From positions 1-64,000 of the forward strand of contig JAEWGX010000107.1 of assembly GCA_023388075.1 (NCBI GenBank): 64,000 nucleotides of DNA, read 5' to 3'. Of the stretch, positions 25,155 to 33,550 are shown piece after piece. The notes below the pieces were generated by a model, which saw only the letters and a program-made list of their open reading frames with translations, was not told the DNA's origin and did no database searches. The DNA comes from Pseudomonadota bacterium (GTDB lineage: Bacteria; Pseudomonadota; Gammaproteobacteria; Burkholderiales; Burkholderiaceae_E). Position 1 is the stretch's first letter. The number at the start of each line of letters is the position of its first letter. The position numbers and the translations under genes were made by a program.

Positions 25155-25302
25155 GGCAGTAGCTTCCTTTCAGTTTAGTGCGGACATGTAGACGGCGGGC
25201 GATGCCGCCGCGATGCAAGCCCGCTGTTCGTAGGTTCCTGGAACGTGCGCGGGCCGCTGCACACGAGAGCGCCAGAGCGTGGCCTCGCTACCCCCGCTCC
25301 GA

Positions 25303-25962
25303 TCAGCCCGCTGTGCTCGGCACCGGGGTGTCGAGCAGCTGCTGCTCCCACAGATAAGCGATGCCGCTACCGGCGGAATGCTCCGTGATCAACCTGGTCA
25401 GGCCGACCACGGTATTCATCCGAGCCCAGTCGCGCTGCCATTCGGCCGCAAGCGCGAGCCAGGTCATCACGTTCGCGCCCGCCGCGATCATGCGCTGGAT
25501 GGCGACCTGGTGGGCTTCGAGCGAAACGCCACCTGACGCATCGGTGACCACCGTCACATCCCAGCCTTCTCCGAGAGCCTGGATCGTCGGCATCGCGACG
25601 CAAACCTCGGTCCACAGGCCGGCGATGACGAGTTGCTTGCGCCCTGTCGCCCGGACGGCCTCAACCACCCTCCTGTCCTCCCAGGTGTTGATGAAGGTCC
25701 GGTCGATGACTTCCTGGTCCGGGAACACGCCGGTGATCTGGGGGAAGATGAAGCCGCCCCTATCCTGAACCACGCTCGTCAGGATGGTGGGAACATCGAA
25801 GGCCTTCGCGGCTTTGGCAAGCGCCGTTGCGTTGTTGACGACGATATGCGGATCGTGGCTGTTGAGGTTGGCGAGCTGATAAGGTTGGTGGTCGATCATG
25901 ACCAGAACGCTTTCCTGGGGACGGCGCAAGGCATCGAGACCGGATCTGGCAGGCTTTGACAT
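25303..25962 (-). CDS. YcaC-like isochorismatase-fold hydrolase (copy 1)
   Basis: This 219-residue cysteine hydrolase of the isochorismatase superfamily has the catalytic aspartate at D24 (VMIDHQPYQL) and the cysteine at C121 (IAGLWTEVCVAMP). The GLWTEVC and DASGGVSLEAHQVA segments and the LTSVVQDRGG loop place it with YcaC-type hydrolases of unknown physiological substrate. ATG 25962 follows AAGGAGCTCTC. It has its own shared-motif promoter at 26108-26047. A second, diverged copy is encoded just upstream on the same strand, also with its own promoter, so the pair is not a simple operon. Confidence 0.8.
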   Translation of the reverse strand: MSKPARSGLDALRRPQESVLVMIDHQPYQLANLNSHDPHIVVNNATALAKAAKAFDVPTILTSVVQDRGGFIFPQITGVFPDQEVIDRTFINTWEDRRVVEAVRATGRKQLVIAGLWTEVCVAMPTIQALGEGWDVTVVTDASGGVSLEAHQVAIQRMIAAGANVMTWLALAAEWQRDWARMNTVVGLTRLITEHSAGSGIAYLWEQQLLDTPVPSTAG

Positions 25963-26046
25963 GAGAGCTCCTTGATGGGTGAGGTGTGCCAGGGGCCGGG
26001 GGATCGCGATACGTCCGGATCCACGGGGTCCCTTCCAGCACGTTTG

Positions 26047-26108
26047 ACTGTAGAGATCGGCCGTACGGTTCGCGGCGCAGAAGCTGCCGTGTAGGTGCCG
26101 ATCTTGCG
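26047..26108 (-). promoter_or_regulatory. Shared-motif promoter of YcaC-like copy 1
   Basis: Minus strand: CGCAAGATCGGCACC (26108-26094), GGCAGC five bases later, and TACAGT (26052-26047) at 41 bp. CGGCA recurs 11 bp apart in the two blocks, which puts both halves on one face of the helix. The gene starts 85 bp further on. Confidence 0.7.
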
Positions 26109-26185
26109 GACAGGTTGGTGGCGAGGTCGAGGCGGCGTGCGTCTTCAGGTTCCCACGAAGAACCAGGCCCTCCGCGCGAACGCCT

Positions 26186-26941
26186 TCAGGAGAAGCTGCC
26201 ATCCAACCAGAGAGCCGCCGGCCAGGGGCTGCTGGTCCGGGAGGGCCCCGGGATGCCAGCCGGCCTCGGAGCGACCGCTGGACCGTGCGTCACCCGCTCA
26301 GGCGCCTTGTGAACCATGGTGTAGGCGTAGTCGACGCCCATGCCATAGGCGCCCGAATGCATCCTGATGATCGACATGACTGCGTTGTATGTGTCGCGCC
26401 GCGCCCAGTCGCGTTGCCATTCCAGGAGCACCTGCTGCCAGGTCACCGGGACGACGCCGACCTGAGTCATTCGGTCCATTGCATATGTATGCGCCTCGAC
26501 CGACGTTCCGCCGGATGCGTCGGCCACCACGTAAACCTCGTAGTCCGTATCCGCAAGACACGACAACGCGAATCCGACGTTGCAAACCTCGGTCCAGAGG
26601 CCCGATACGACGATCTTCCTGCGTCCTTCGACCGCGTTGGTGGCCAGTGCCTCGCGTACCTTGAGATCATCCCAGGCGTTCATCGAGGTTCGCTCGAGAA
26701 GAGGCGCTTCGGGAAACACCGCCAGCAGTTCAGGATAGGTATGGCCAGCGAAGCTCTCTGTTTCCATCGTGGTGATGGTGGTCGGGATGTTGAAGACCCT
26801 TGCCGCCTTGGCGAGACCTACAACGTTGTTCTTCAAGGCCTGCCGGTCCATCGACTGAACACCGAAGGCCATCTGCGGCTGCTGGTCGATGAAGATGAGC
26901 TGGCTGTTCTGCGGGGTTAGCACATCGAGCTTGCTGGACAC
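26186..26941 (-). CDS. YcaC-like isochorismatase-fold hydrolase (copy 2)
   Basis: This 251-residue member of the same family as copy 1 has catalytic D19 (IFIDQQPQMAF) and C120 (SGLWTEVCNVGF), with SMNAWDD and VVADASGGTSVEAHTYAMDRM. The last 30 residues (rich in Pro, Ala and Gly) go beyond the fold and may be read-through into degraded sequence, since the true family end should fall near VHKAPER. The gene has its own shared-motif promoter at 27027-26966, and 223 bp separate its stop from the copy 1 start. The two copies keep the cysteine motif but differ elsewhere, suggesting different substrates. Confidence 0.8.
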   Translation of the reverse strand: MSSKLDVLTPQNSQLIFIDQQPQMAFGVQSMDRQALKNNVVGLAKAARVFNIPTTITTMETESFAGHTYPELLAVFPEAPLLERTSMNAWDDLKVREALATNAVEGRRKIVVSGLWTEVCNVGFALSCLADTDYEVYVVADASGGTSVEAHTYAMDRMTQVGVVPVTWQQVLLEWQRDWARRDTYNAVMSIIRMHSGAYGMGVDYAYTMVHKAPERVTHGPAVAPRPAGIPGPSRTSSPWPAALWLDGSFS

Positions 26942-26965
26942 GTGAACTCTCCTACTGGAAGCAAG

Positions 26966-27027
26966 ACTCTAGCCAATCGTGGCGCGGAACGCGTCTCCGG
27001 GGCTGCCGTGGGCAAGCCGATCTTGCG
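26966..27027 (-). promoter_or_regulatory. Shared-motif promoter of YcaC-like copy 2
   Basis: Minus strand: CGCAAGATCGGCTTG (27027-27013), GGCAGC five bases later, and TAGAGT (26971-26966) at exactly 41 bp. The gene starts 24 bp after the -10 box, so the transcript leader is very short. Confidence 0.7.
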
Positions 27028-27068
27028 GACTCGTGTACTTGCGACGCGAAGGCGGTCGTTCGGACCGG

Positions 27069-28184
27069 TCAGTGATCAGTCGCGAGATCCGGTACCGTTC
27101 GGGCGAGCGACACCAGTTGCGCCTGGCTTGCCGTGCCGGTCTTGCCGAACGCGCTCGCGAGCTGCGTGCGCAGCGTGTTCTTCGAGACACCCGTGGCCGC
27201 CGCGATGTGCTCGAGCGACTGGCCGCGGGAGAGCGCTGAAACGAGGCGGGACTCCGCGCTGGTCAGGCCGAAGAGCTCGGCGATCGTCTCCGGAGCGGGA
27301 TGCCGCGACTGGGGGTCGGCAATGACGACCAGCGCCAGCAGTTCCGGCCAGGCGAAGCCGGATGCGGCGGAAACCGGCACCGGCACGACCCGCACGAGGA
27401 ACTCGCCTCCGGAGCCGGGCAGCCGCAGTGAACTGGCGCGGGCCGGCTTGCGGCACGCAGCGCGGATCGCGCCCGCCAGCCGGTGATCAGCCCCCGGACT
27501 GGTCCAGGCGAGTTGACCCATCCGCAACCGGCAGGCGCTGCCGGCGCCGACGAGCAGCTCCGCCGACCGATTGGCATGTCGCACGGTTCCTCGACCAGTC
27601 ACCACCAGGGCGGCGGAACCGAAGGCGTGCAGCGCCTCCGTGAGAATGGCGTTCTCCCGCCGGAGGGACTCGAGGGACGAAGCGATCAACGACGCCTGCT
27701 GGAGATGAGCCATCAGTTGCGCCCGGACCGGCCCATCGTCGGAGCGAAACGCATGCCGGCCGGCTCGGCGTTGCAGGCTGATGCAAGTCAGCCCATCGGC
27801 ATCCTCCGCCACCTTGGCGCCCAACACCCAACGGATACCGTGCCGGTAGCAGAAGTCGTGCACGTATTCGCCCTGAGCCGGATTCCGCTCGTCAAACAGC
27901 ATCTCGTCCATGGCGACGCGCCCGACGCCGACGTTGCGTACCAGCACCAGGCCGGGGTCGAGCCGGTGATAGTAGGTCGAATAGTCCTGCTGCGCCGCGG
28001 CGTCATGGTTGAAGGCGTGCATCTTCAGCAGGCCGCCCTCCGGTGAAATCCGCAGCAACGAACCGGCATCGGCGACGAGCGCGTCGCAGATCGCCTCGAG
28101 CGCCTCTCCGGTAGCCTCCGGCGAGAGCACCATGCCGTAGATCTTCTCCGCCACGACGTCGATCGACGCTACCGCCTTCGCCAT
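27069..28184 (-). CDS. LuxR-type regulator with N-terminal sensor region
   Basis: This 371-residue regulator has a C-terminal LuxR helix-turn-helix at about 305-362 (FGLTSAESRLVSALSRGQSLEHIAAATGVSKNTLRTQLASAFGKTG). The first 300 residues contain a GAF- or PAS-like region, with RENAILTEALHAFGSAALVVTGRGTVRHANRSAELLV resembling a PAS domain. There is no receiver domain, so it is not a classical response regulator. Its ligand is unknown. It diverges from the AlkB gene across 181 bp, and its stop lies about 40 bp beyond the promoter motif of YcaC-like copy 2. Confidence 0.75.
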   Translation of the reverse strand: MAKAVASIDVVAEKIYGMVLSPEATGEALEAICDALVADAGSLLRISPEGGLLKMHAFNHDAAAQQDYSTYYHRLDPGLVLVRNVGVGRVAMDEMLFDERNPAQGEYVHDFCYRHGIRWVLGAKVAEDADGLTCISLQRRAGRHAFRSDDGPVRAQLMAHLQQASLIASSLESLRRENAILTEALHAFGSAALVVTGRGTVRHANRSAELLVGAGSACRLRMGQLAWTSPGADHRLAGAIRAACRKPARASSLRLPGSGGEFLVRVVPVPVSAASGFAWPELLALVVIADPQSRHPAPETIAELFGLTSAESRLVSALSRGQSLEHIAAATGVSKNTLRTQLASAFGKTGTASQAQLVSLARTVPDLATDH

Positions 28185-28365
28185 ACCCCTCCTCTTCAGA
28201 GCAAGCGTTAAACAGCGTCACCAACGACGGTTCCGTCCTGGTCGAGATCGTCGGGTGGCTCGACCCATTCTAGGCAGGTCGTCCGAATAGCGTAGTGAAC
28301 TAGCGTGAAGTCCGCGCACAAGGGTCGTCGGCATCGCGGGTGCTGCACGCGTGCTACGCTGAACC

Positions 28366-28953
28366 GTGGTCCAGGGCATGTTGTTTGACTTTCCGATCCC
28401 GCCGCCCGTTCCGCTGCCGGACGGGGTTGCGTACCAGCCGGAATTCCTCTCGGCGCAGGAGGAGGCTGCGCTGATCCAGCTCGTCGGCACGCTGGGTCTG
28501 CAGGCGCCCCGCTACAAGGCGTACACCGCGCGACGGCGCGTGGCGAGCTTCGGCGGCAGCTATGACTACGACAGCAACCGCCTGCTGCCGGCGGCGGAGC
28601 TGATCCCCGATCTGCATCCGCTGCGCGAACGGGTCGCCCGCTGGCTCGGCGTCGCGCCCGAGGCCATCGTGCATGCGCTGGTCGCGGAGTATCCGCCCGG
28701 CGCACCGCTTGGCTGGCATCGGGACGTGCCGGACTTCGAGGACATTGCCGGTGTTTCGCTGGGCGCCGAAGGCCTCATGCGATTTCGCCCATGGCCGGCG
28801 GTTCGGCCGAAACGCAGCGACATTCTCCGGCTGCGAGTGGCCCCTCGCTCGATCTATGCCATCCGCGGCACGGCGCGATGGCGATGGCAGCACAGCGTCG
28901 CGGCGGGTGAGGCGCGGCGCTGGTCGATCACCTTTCGCACCCGGCGCACGTAA
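28366..28953 (+). CDS. AlkB-type 2-oxoglutarate/Fe(II) dioxygenase
   Basis: This 195-residue enzyme of the AlkB family removes alkyl lesions from nucleic acids by oxidation. The iron site is H118-x-D120 (GWHRDVP) and H176 (WQHSV), and the 2-oxoglutarate-binding arginines are R185 and R191 in RRWSITFRT. GGSYDYDSN is the nucleotide-lid region. Translation starts at GTG 28366. It is shorter than E. coli AlkB and matches the compact proteobacterial type. It converges with the ABC exporter gene only four bases after its stop. Confidence 0.85.
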   Translation: MVQGMLFDFPIPPPVPLPDGVAYQPEFLSAQEEAALIQLVGTLGLQAPRYKAYTARRRVASFGGSYDYDSNRLLPAAELIPDLHPLRERVARWLGVAPEAIVHALVAEYPPGAPLGWHRDVPDFEDIAGVSLGAEGLMRFRPWPAVRPKRSDILRLRVAPRSIYAIRGTARWRWQHSVAAGEARRWSITFRTRRT

Positions 28954-28957
28954 GCGT

Positions 28958-30829
28958 CTAGCTTCCCTCGGCCTCGGCCTCCGCTTCCCGCCCCTGCATC
29001 TCCCACAACTGCGCGTAGCGACCCCCGAGCGCGATCAGCTCCTCGTGCCGGCCGCTCTCCACTATCCGGCCCTCGTCGAGCACGACGATCCGGTCGGCAT
29101 CCACGATGGTGGACAGCCGGTGCGCGATCACGAGCGTGGAGCGGTTGGCGGCGACCCGCGCCAGCGCTTCCTGGATCGCCTGCTCGTTCTTCGAATCGAG
29201 TGATGACGTGGCCTCGTCCAGGAGGAGGATCGGCGGATCCTTGAGCAGCATGCGGGCGATCGCGACGCGTTGCTTCTCGCCACCGGAGAGCTTGAGGCCG
29301 CGCTCTCCCACCGGCGTATCCCAGCCCGCCGGCAGGCGCTGGATCAGGCCGTCCAGCTGCGCGGCGCGCGCCGCTGCCGCCACCTCCTCGTCCGACGCGT
29401 CCGGCCGGCCGTAGGCGATGTTGTAGCGGATGGTGTCGTTGAAGAGCACGGTGTCCTGCGGCACGATGCCGATCGCGCCACGCAGCGAATCCTGGGTTAC
29501 GTCCCGGATGTCCTGCCCGTCGATGGTGATGGCGCCGCCGGACACGTCATAGAAGCGAAACAGCAGCCGGGCGAGGGTCGACTTGCCGGCGCCGCTCGGG
29601 CCCACCACAGCCACGGTGCGGCCGGCCGGCACCTCGAAGCTCAAGCCCCGCAGCACCGGACGCCGCGGGTCGTAGGCGAAGTGCACCTCCTCGAACCGAA
29701 CGGTCGCGCCGGAAATCCGCAGCGGCCGGGCGCCGGGCCGATCCGCCACTTCCTGGTGCTGCTCCAGCAGGCCGAAGAGCCGCTCCATGTCCGCCAGGCT
29801 CTGCTTGATCTCGCGATAGAGCATGCCGAGGAAGTTGAGCGGGATGTATAGCTGGATCATGAACGCGTTGACCAGCACCAGGTCGCCGATGGTCATGGAG
29901 CCGTCGACCACGCCCACGGTGGCGCGCCAGACCATCGCCGTCACCGCCACGGCGATGATCGCGGACTGACCGACATTGAGCAGCGACAGCGTCGTCTGGC
30001 TCTTGATGGCGGCGCGCTCCCAACTCGCCATGCTTTCGTCGTAGCGCTTCGCCTCGAAGCCCTCGTTGCCAAAGTACTTCACCGTCTCGTAGTTCATCAG
30101 CGAATCCACGGCCTTCACGTTGGCGCGGGAGTCGAGCTCGTTCATCGCGCGGCGGTAGGCGGTCCGCCACTCGGTGACCACGATGGTGTAGACAATGTAG
30201 ACCGCCAGCGCCACCAGGGTGATCAGCGTGAACGAGCGCTCGTAGTTCCAGGCGAGGTAGCCGAGCACCATGCTGATCTCGATCAGCGTTGGCAGGATGC
30301 TGTAGAGGGTATAGGAGACGATGCTGGAGACGCCGCGTGTGCCGCGCTCGATGTCCCGCGTGAGGCCGCCGGTCTGCCGGTCGAGGTGAAAGCGCAGCGA
30401 AAGCGCGTGCAGGTGCCGGAAGACCTTCAGCGCGATCTCGCGCACCGTGCGTTGGGTGACCTTGGCGAATACGTACTCGCGCAACTCGGTGAAGGCAGTG
30501 GTGGACAGCCGCAGCAGGCCGTAGCCGACCACCAGCGCGACCGGCACCGCGAGGGCCGCGGTGCCGGCGCCGACGCCCGCTCCACCGCTCTCGCCGGTCA
30601 GCGCATCCACGATGCCCTTGAGGACGATCGGCACGCCGACATTGGCCGCCTTGGCGGCCACCAGGAACACGAGCGCGAGCCCGACCCGCCAGCGGAACTC
30701 CCACAGATACGGCAGCAGCCCCTTGAGCGTGGCCCATTCCGAGCGCGCGGCCTTGCGCGGGGCGCCGACGCCGATCGGTTGCTGGAAATCAGGGTTGGCC
30801 GCGGCGGAACGCGGCGATTGGCGACGCAT
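28958..30829 (-). CDS. ABC exporter, Atm1/HMT1 type
   Basis: This 623-residue half-transporter has six transmembrane helices in residues 35-320 fused to an ATPase domain. The ATPase shows Walker A GPSGAGKST, Q loop IVPQDTVLFND, signature LSGGEKQRVAIARM and Walker B ILLLDEATSSLDS. The membrane part (LRLSTTAFTELREYVFAKVTQRTVREIALKVFRHLHALSL and the RHLTGGLTRDIERGTRG-like segment) marks the Atm1/ABCB7 clade, which exports glutathione-linked sulfur or metal species. It works as a homodimer in the inner membrane. I start it at ATG 30829 because upstream in-frame sequence is low-complexity. It diverges from a secreted phosphatase-fold protein. Confidence 0.85.
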   Translation of the reverse strand: MRRQSPRSAAANPDFQQPIGVGAPRKAARSEWATLKGLLPYLWEFRWRVGLALVFLVAAKAANVGVPIVLKGIVDALTGESGGAGVGAGTAALAVPVALVVGYGLLRLSTTAFTELREYVFAKVTQRTVREIALKVFRHLHALSLRFHLDRQTGGLTRDIERGTRGVSSIVSYTLYSILPTLIEISMVLGYLAWNYERSFTLITLVALAVYIVYTIVVTEWRTAYRRAMNELDSRANVKAVDSLMNYETVKYFGNEGFEAKRYDESMASWERAAIKSQTTLSLLNVGQSAIIAVAVTAMVWRATVGVVDGSMTIGDLVLVNAFMIQLYIPLNFLGMLYREIKQSLADMERLFGLLEQHQEVADRPGARPLRISGATVRFEEVHFAYDPRRPVLRGLSFEVPAGRTVAVVGPSGAGKSTLARLLFRFYDVSGGAITIDGQDIRDVTQDSLRGAIGIVPQDTVLFNDTIRYNIAYGRPDASDEEVAAAARAAQLDGLIQRLPAGWDTPVGERGLKLSGGEKQRVAIARMLLKDPPILLLDEATSSLDSKNEQAIQEALARVAANRSTLVIAHRLSTIVDADRIVVLDEGRIVESGRHEELIALGGRYAQLWEMQGREAEAEAEGS

Positions 30830-30970
30830 GACTTGCTGTGGCTCTCCGGTCGGCTGGCGGTTCCGGCGCGACCTCTTCCAGCCCCGGTAGACATGGGGCC
30901 GATCCACATTATCGCAAGCCGGACCGGCGCGCCTTCTATCATGATTAGGTTTCACTTCCAACCGGCCCTG

Positions 30971-32272
30971 ATGAGTATTGCCAGCGTCTCGCCTCCTGCC
31001 GCCGTTTCCGCACCGGTCGCCGGCTCGGTCAAGCGGGCGTGCCGCGCAACGCTGCTCGTCGTGCTCCTCGGCGCGCTGCTCCCGGGTGCACCAGCCGCTG
31101 CCCGGCAGCAACCGGTCGAGCGGCAGCTGCGCATCGTCACCTTCAATGCCGAGCACTTCATGTCGCCTGCCCGCTTCGAGGCCTGGCGCCGGTTCTGCGC
31201 GCCGCTGGGCTGGCGCGAGCCCGGCGAGTTGCGCGCCAAGGGCCAGTCGGTTCCGCGCCGGCCTGAGGCGCTGACCTATTGCAACGCGCTCGACGGCAGC
31301 GACGGCCGCGGACGCGCGATCTTCGCTCCGGTTCGCGACCAAGCACGCTGGCAGACGAAGACCGATGCGATCGCGGCGCTGCTGCGATCAGCCGACGCCG
31401 ACGTCGTGCTGCTTCAGGAGGTCTCCGACGCCGAAGCGGCGCGCATCCTGCTCGGTCCCGGCTACCGCGTGGCGAGCACTGCCGAGCTGTGGCACGGGCA
31501 CGAAATCGGGCAGAACCTCGCGATCGGCTGGCGCCCCGACGTCGGTGTCACCTCCGCAGTGGTCACCAGGACCGGACCGGGCGCTCCGGATCCGCTCGGC
31601 GCAAGGCTGGAGCTCGTGGAGGCGATCTCGCAGGCCGGGCCGGACGGACGGCGCACGCGTCCCGGGCTGGCCTTGATCCTGGAGCTGGGCGGCGGCCGCC
31701 GGCTCGCGATCCTCAACCTGCATCTGAAGGCCGGCTGCCGCCAGGGCAGGCTCGACGAGGTGACCAGCCGGGCGCCGGAGCGGGCGTTCCGCCGCCGCGA
31801 AGCCTGCGCGGTGTTTCGGCAGCAGGTGCCGCCGCTGGAACGGTGGGCCGACGAGAAGCTGCGCGACGGCTACGGCGTCGTGATCGCCGGGGACTTCAAC
31901 CGCGACCTCCTGCGCGAGATCCGGGAGCGCATGCCGGCCCGTTCCGACGGCAGCGATGCCGCCCGGACGGCATCGCCGGCCCGCATCGCAAGCCTGGTGG
32001 CGGAGCTGAGCGACGAGGACCCGCCGGCCGCGTGGTTCTCCCTCGTCCGCTCGGGCCGCTACAGCCAGTTGGCCGATTGTCACCGACGCATCGACAACTT
32101 CCTGTTGAGCCGCAACCTGGAGCCCTGGCTGGCGGCGCCGCTGTCGCGGCTCGCCACCGTGGTGGTGCCGTTCGGCGAGCCGGTCTCGCTCGACCGCCCT
32201 CGACCGAGCGACCACTGCCCGCATCTGCTGCGGTTGCCGCTGCGCCCGGCGGACCCGGCCGGGCGGCGCTAA
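30971..32272 (+). CDS. Secreted endonuclease/exonuclease/phosphatase-fold protein
   Basis: This 433-residue protein has a signal peptide (CRATLLVVLLGALLPGAPAAA) and a DNase I-like fold: RIVTFNAEHF (first metal-ligand strand), ADVVLLQEVSD with the catalytic glutamate, ILNLHLKAGC, VIAGDFNRD and the closing PSDHCPHLL. It therefore probably cleaves phosphodiesters outside the cytosol; substrate may be nucleic acid, lipid headgroup or inositol phosphate. An insertion rich in Arg, Ala and Ser (about 340-355) interrupts the fold. ATG 30971 gives a normal signal peptide; ATG 30941 adds ten residues and is possible. Confidence 0.75.
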   Translation: MSIASVSPPAAVSAPVAGSVKRACRATLLVVLLGALLPGAPAAARQQPVERQLRIVTFNAEHFMSPARFEAWRRFCAPLGWREPGELRAKGQSVPRRPEALTYCNALDGSDGRGRAIFAPVRDQARWQTKTDAIAALLRSADADVVLLQEVSDAEAARILLGPGYRVASTAELWHGHEIGQNLAIGWRPDVGVTSAVVTRTGPGAPDPLGARLELVEAISQAGPDGRRTRPGLALILELGGGRRLAILNLHLKAGCRQGRLDEVTSRAPERAFRRREACAVFRQQVPPLERWADEKLRDGYGVVIAGDFNRDLLREIRERMPARSDGSDAARTASPARIASLVAELSDEDPPAAWFSLVRSGRYSQLADCHRRIDNFLLSRNLEPWLAAPLSRLATVVVPFGEPVSLDRPRPSDHCPHLLRLPLRPADPAGRR

Positions 32273-32308
32273 CATGACCGCCACCCAGCGCGATACACGG
32301 AACCGACC

Positions 32309-32746
32309 ATGGCCACCTTATCTTCCACCGAGGCGCGGCGCACGCGCAATCTGCACGAGGACCTGCCGGCCGGCTGCGCGCCGGTGTTGAGGGTGGTACC
32401 GATGCCGGCGGACGCCAACCAGCACGGCGACATCTTCGGGGGATGGATCATGTCCCAGGTCGACATCGCCGGCGGCGTGGTTGCGGCGGAGCGCGCCCGC
32501 GGACGAGTCGCGACGGTCGCGGTCAACTCGTTCGCGTTCAAGGAGCCGGTGATGATCGGCGATCGCGTGAGCTTCTACGCGGAGGTGACCCGCGTCGGCC
32601 GCACCTCGATTACGGTGAATGTCGAGGTCTTCGCCGAACGCAACCCGGCGGAGCGCGAGGTGGTGAAGGTCACCGAGGCGACGCTGACCTACGTCGCCAC
32701 GGATTCGGAGCGGCGTCCGCGGCCGGTTCCCGCGCAAGCGGATTGA
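32309..32746 (+). CDS. Acyl-CoA thioesterase, YciA type
   Basis: This 145-residue hotdog-fold thioesterase has the catalytic region MPADANQHGDIFGGWIMSQVD, with the Asn, His and Asp positions of YciA/BACH enzymes, followed by VAVNSFAFKEPVMIGDRVSFYAEVTRVGRTSITVNVEV. It hydrolyses acyl-CoA to free acid and CoA in the cytosol and works as a hexamer in its family. It lies 36 bp after the phosphatase-fold gene on the same strand, with no obvious functional link. The C-terminal RRPRPVPAQ tail is beyond the fold. Confidence 0.85.
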   Translation: MATLSSTEARRTRNLHEDLPAGCAPVLRVVPMPADANQHGDIFGGWIMSQVDIAGGVVAAERARGRVATVAVNSFAFKEPVMIGDRVSFYAEVTRVGRTSITVNVEVFAERNPAEREVVKVTEATLTYVATDSERRPRPVPAQAD

Positions 32747-32774
32747 GCCGCGTTCGCCGGATTGCGGCGCTTGG

Positions 32775-33290
32775 CTACGCCCGTGCGCCCGTCGCGTCGT
32801 CCGCGAGCAGCATGTCGATGTGTGCGATGCCGTCCTCCAGGTACGGCTCCGACGCCCGCTCGAACCCCAGCGACTCGTAGAAGGCGGCGAGGTGCGACTG
32901 CGCGGCCAGGCGCAGGGTGTGCCCCGGATGATTGCGCCGCGCCGCGCCGATCGCCACGATCATGAGCTCCCGCCCGATGCCCTGGCCGCGGTGCGACGAG
33001 GACACGCACACGCGACCGATCGAGGGCTCGGCGAAGCGCACGGCGGGTGGCAGGATGCGCGCGGTGGCCATCACCGGGCCGGCGAGCTCCCCCGCGCCGG
33101 GCTTCGGCGGACTGCCCGATGCCGGCAGGCTGCCGATGACGATCAGCGCCTGCGGGTCCGCACCGTCCAGATCGAGATAGAGGCACTGCTGCTCGAGCAC
33201 GAAGACGCGGCTGCGTAGCGAAAGCGCCTGATAGAGCAGCAGCGGCGGTGCCTGCACGTATGGCACGCAGAGCCACTGGAGCGACGACAT
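32775..33290 (-). CDS. GNAT family N-acetyltransferase, ElaA-like
   Basis: This 171-residue acetyltransferase shows PLLLYQALSLRSRVFVLEQQCLYLDLDGAD, typical of the ElaA branch, and the acetyl-CoA-binding motif RVCVSSSHRGQGIGRELM with R/Q-x-x-G-x-G/A. The end AAFYESLGFERASEPYLEDGIAHIDML is the conserved family C-terminus. ATG 33290 (MSSLQW) is preferred; 19 further residues up to 33347 look random. It is separated by 260 bp without other recognisable features from the divergent DMT transporter. The acceptor substrate is unknown. Confidence 0.8.
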   Translation of the reverse strand: MSSLQWLCVPYVQAPPLLLYQALSLRSRVFVLEQQCLYLDLDGADPQALIVIGSLPASGSPPKPGAGELAGPVMATARILPPAVRFAEPSIGRVCVSSSHRGQGIGRELMIVAIGAARRNHPGHTLRLAAQSHLAAFYESLGFERASEPYLEDGIAHIDMLLADDATGARA

Positions 33291-33550
33291 GGCGGGGGAA
33301 GAGGGCGACGGCTTCTGCACGCGGGATCCGGAGTCGGTAGGCAGCATCGTCGATCGGCGGTCGGGCCCAGCGCGACCCGGACCCGGAGGAGCGGGAAAGC
33401 CTCCGACAATTCACCGGGACTGTCAAGGCGGACCCTGGCAGCTGGCCAACGGGACACCGGGCCGGTTCGATGCCCGGACCAGCCCCGACCGTCCGCACGT
33501 CCGGAGCCTGCGCTGGTGCCGGCGGTGCCGCGGAGCGACACAATCGCGGG

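Noticed and set aside
25155..25302. Shared promoter motif in front of the hydrolase at 24324
   Set aside because: A TAAACT box is present, but the sequence 41 bp upstream does not match the motif.
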